Positions 61,919-64,000 of a stretch of 64,000 nucleotides of DNA are shown here, one piece after another; the stretch's first letter is position 1; every line of letters starts with the position of its first letter. The DNA comes from Micromonospora vinacea (GTDB lineage Bacteria > Actinomycetota > Actinomycetes > Mycobacteriales > Micromonosporaceae), in contig NZ_JADOTY010000001.1 in the NCBI RefSeq assembly GCF_015751785.1, forward strand, positions 3,348,001-3,412,000, read 5' to 3'. The position numbers and the translations under genes were made by a program. The notes beneath the pieces were generated by a model. It did no database searches and was not told the DNA's origin. It saw only the letters and a program-made list of their open reading frames with translations.

Positions 61919-62140
61919 TCAGGAGCGCAGACCGTTGCGCCGCAGCACGATGTCGCCGATCACGATGATCAGCAGCAGTGCGGCCAGGCCGATCAGCCAG
62001 ATGTCCTCGACCCTGCCCTCGTGGTTGCCGCAGATCATCGCCAGCAGCGCCAGTGCGGACAGCACGGCGCCGATCTGCCCGGCCTTGCGGTGCCCGGGCT
62101 TGTGCTGGTCTGGCGACGTTACCGGCTCGCTTCCTGCCAC
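61919..62140 (-). CDS. DUF2631 small membrane protein
   Basis: A 73-residue protein with two membrane helices (AGQIGAVLSALALLAMICGN and IWLIGLAALLLIIVIGDIVL) separated by GNHEGRVED, which recalls the actinobacterial DUF2631 family. The GTG at 62140 has GGAAGGA six bases upstream, fixing the start. No function is known. Convergent with the DivIVA-repeat gene and divergent from the Rieske protein gene. Confidence 0.78.
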   Translation of the reverse strand: MAGSEPVTSPDQHKPGHRKAGQIGAVLSALALLAMICGNHEGRVEDIWLIGLAALLLIIVIGDIVLRRNGLRS

Positions 62141-62337
62141 TGTCGGTCCTTCCCTCGCGATCGGATCTTTGGTTAGTCTGGCACGCCTCGTGCGCGGCGC
62201 GGTGGGGTGGGGGTTTCCTGGCCATCGGCCCTGCCTACCCGGGCTGAACGGCACTACCGGCGTCGCGGGGTGGTGGTCAGACTCGCTCCGGTAGCGTTTG
62301 GCGTACACCTGATTGTCTGTTTGAGGGGGACTGTGCG

Positions 62338-63918
62338 GTGCGAGTGACCGGAACCGGGCACGCCAGCATGCGGATCGACACGGCCGCGGGCAGCATCCTG
62401 TGCGACCCGTGGGTGAATCCGGCCTACTTCGCGTCGTGGTTCCCGTTCCCGGACAATTCACTGTTGGACTGGGAAACCCTGGGGCAGGTCGACTACCTGT
62501 ACGTCTCCCACCTGCACCGGGACCACTTCGACGCGAAGCACCTGCGCGACTTCGTTTCCAAGGACGCCACGGTCCTGCTCCCCGAGTTCCCGACCTCGGA
62601 GATGGAGGACGAGTTCCGGGCGCTGGGCTTCACCAAGTTCCTGAAGGCGCCCAACGAGCAGGTGGTGGAGTTGCCCGGCGGCCTGAAGATCATGATTCAG
62701 GCGTTGACCAGCCCGACCGACGGGCCGATCGGCGACTCCTCGCTCTGGGTGGAGTACGAGGGTGTGCGGCTGCTCAACCAGAACGACGCCCGCCCCACCG
62801 ACCTGAGCGTCTTCGCCGAGTTGGGGCACGTGCACGCGCACCTGCTCCAGTTCTCCGGTGCGATCTGGTACCCGATGGTCTACGAACTGCCGCAGGCGGC
62901 GAAGACCGCGTTCGGCAAGCAGAAGCGGGACCGGCAGTTCGACCGGACCTGGCGGTACATCGACGACCTGAAGGCGTCGCACGTCTTCCCGATCGCCGGT
63001 CCGCCGTGCTTCCTCGACGACGCCCTGTGGCAGTTCAACGACATCCACGGCGACGAGGGCAACATCTTCCCCGACCAGTCCGTCTTCCTGTCGGAGTACG
63101 CCAAGGTCGGCGGCACCAACGGGATCGTCCTGCTGCCGGGCAGCGTCGCCGAGGTCACCACAGAGGGCGCGAGCACCACCCACCCGGTGCCGGTGGAGGA
63201 GTTCTTCGCGAACAAGGTCGCCCACCTGGAGGAGATGCGGGAGCGCAAGCGCCCGATCATCGAGGCGGAGAAGGCGTCCTGGCGGCACCCCGAGGTGGAC
63301 GTGCTCGGCGAGATGAAGCGTCGGATCGAGCCGCTGCTCGACGAGTCGATCTACCTGGCCAAGGGGGTCGGCGGCCCGGTCCGCTTCGACCTGGTGGGGT
63401 ATGACGGTGAGAGCGTCGAGTCGATCGTGGTGGACTTCCCGGGCAAGGAGGTCCGGCCGTACGCGGACGAGAAGGTGCGCTACCGGTTCCGGACCGAGCG
63501 GTCGCTGATCGAGCACCTGCTCTTCATCGACGAGGTGGACTGGGTCAACTCGCTCTTCCTGTCCTGCCGGTTCTCGGCGGCCCGGATCGGCCAGTACAAC
63601 GAGTTCGTCTACGCGTTCTTCAAGTGCCTTTCCGAGGAGCGGCTCCAGTACGCCGAGGGCTGGTACGACGAGCACGAGCGCAGCACCGACGCCGAGGACA
63701 TCACGTTGGGCGACTGGGTGGTGCAGCGGCGCTGCCCGCACCTGAAGGCGGACCTGACCCGATTCGGCATCGTCGACGGCGACCAGCTCACCTGCCAGTT
63801 GCACGGCTGGCGCTTCGACCTGCCCAGCGGCCGCTGCCTGACCAGCGTCGGCCACAAGGTGAGAGCCCACCGCGTGGACGCGGAGACCCCGGCCCCCGCA
63901 GGCGAGGCCGTGATCTGA
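62338..63918 (+). CDS. Metallo-beta-lactamase fold / Rieske [2Fe-2S] fusion protein
   Basis: A 526-residue protein. The N-terminal ~240 residues have a UlaG-like metallo-hydrolase fold with YVSHLHRDHFDAKHL (HxHxDH variant) and conserved Asp/His further on. The middle is a helical region. The C-terminal ~70 residues are a Rieske domain with cluster ligands CPH and CQLHGWRFDLPSG. The combination recalls CMP-Neu5Ac hydroxylase (CMAH), where the Rieske domain is at the other end. A mono-oxygenase role is therefore possible but unproven. The electron-transfer partner is not adjacent. Confidence 0.85.
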   Translation: MRVTGTGHASMRIDTAAGSILCDPWVNPAYFASWFPFPDNSLLDWETLGQVDYLYVSHLHRDHFDAKHLRDFVSKDATVLLPEFPTSEMEDEFRALGFTKFLKAPNEQVVELPGGLKIMIQALTSPTDGPIGDSSLWVEYEGVRLLNQNDARPTDLSVFAELGHVHAHLLQFSGAIWYPMVYELPQAAKTAFGKQKRDRQFDRTWRYIDDLKASHVFPIAGPPCFLDDALWQFNDIHGDEGNIFPDQSVFLSEYAKVGGTNGIVLLPGSVAEVTTEGASTTHPVPVEEFFANKVAHLEEMRERKRPIIEAEKASWRHPEVDVLGEMKRRIEPLLDESIYLAKGVGGPVRFDLVGYDGESVESIVVDFPGKEVRPYADEKVRYRFRTERSLIEHLLFIDEVDWVNSLFLSCRFSAARIGQYNEFVYAFFKCLSEERLQYAEGWYDEHERSTDAEDITLGDWVVQRRCPHLKADLTRFGIVDGDQLTCQLHGWRFDLPSGRCLTSVGHKVRAHRVDAETPAPAGEAVI

Positions 63919-63934
63919 CCCCACCTCACCGCCG

Positions 63935-64000
63935 CGATCTTGCACTTTCTGTCCCGCCGAACCAGGGCATACCACCCATGGCGGCGGCCGAGAGTGCAAG
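63935..64000. repeat. Palindromic repeat, family A, copy 3 (cut by window end)
   Basis: The left tip CGATCTTGCACTT (63935-63947) is identical to the other two copies. The right arm begins GAGTGCAAG at 63992 and continues past the window. If it ends in ATCG, the element is 70 bp, like the others. It starts 17 bases after the stop of the preceding gene. Confidence 0.82.

Overview
The window is very GC-rich chromosomal DNA of a filamentous actinobacterium. Gene content, gene order and protein style point to the family Micromonosporaceae (Micromonospora or a close relative), but this is recognition from memory and no search was run. No rRNA, tRNA, CRISPR array, transposase, prophage or plasmid function is visible. 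Most of the window is conserved housekeeping DNA in long operons; the unusual signals are mostly small palindromic repeats and a few odd proteins.

Layout. 0.4-6 kb: rsmD, coaD, a SepIVA-like gene, a DUF177 gene, rpmF, plsX, rnc and mutM, covering rRNA modification, CoA and lipid synthesis, ribosome parts, RNA processing and DNA repair. 6-11 kb: an MMPL exporter, a secreted GH114-like protein, a membrane-anchored CAP-domain protein and a small coiled-coil gene. 11.5-18 kb: smc, a HAD hydrolase, a secreted beta-propeller protein, an ArsR-like regulator and a DinB-like protein. 18-23 kb: a leftward phoD-marR-MFS-usp group with a clear twin operator before the MFS gene. 23-29 kb: ftsY, a phosphotransferase-like gene and the nitrogen cluster amtB-glnK-glnD, preceded by two GlnR-type boxes. 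29.6-38 kb: a two-component system, ffh, a Uma2 protein, an amidohydrolase, a TetR regulator, an archaeal-type proS and a DUF402 protein. 38-44 kb: the ribosome and secretion operon rpsP-khpA-rimM-trmD-rplS-lepB-lepB-nudix-rnhB-DUF2469. 44-52 kb: a molybdopterin oxidoreductase, an M23 peptidase, an aminotransferase, and the leftward group yraN-comM-dprA-(small membrane gene)-xerC. 52-62 kb: a repeat-containing membrane protein, then rpsB-tsf-pyrH-frr, a secreted protein, cdsA, rlmN, a DivIVA-repeat protein and a DUF2631 membrane protein. 62.3-64 kb: a metallo-beta-lactamase/Rieske fusion protein.

How the genes work together. Both GTPases of the signal recognition pathway (FtsY and Ffh) and two type I signal peptidases are present, so co-translational targeting and signal-peptide removal are both covered. 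AmtB, GlnK and GlnD form a nitrogen-sensing unit probably switched by GlnR. DprA, ComM, YraN, XerC, Smc, MutM and RNase HII are DNA-handling functions. SepIVA-like and DivIVA-repeat proteins suggest polar-growth or septum roles.

Most interesting observation. Several different palindromic elements of about 65-78 bp are scattered through the window. Three copies share the tip CGATCTTGCACTT and lie just after stop codons. Two other palindromes lie inside coding sequence: one supplies the first codons of glnD, another is inserted in frame into a loop of RimM. This resembles protein-coding palindromic elements described in Rickettsia and deserves a genome-wide check.
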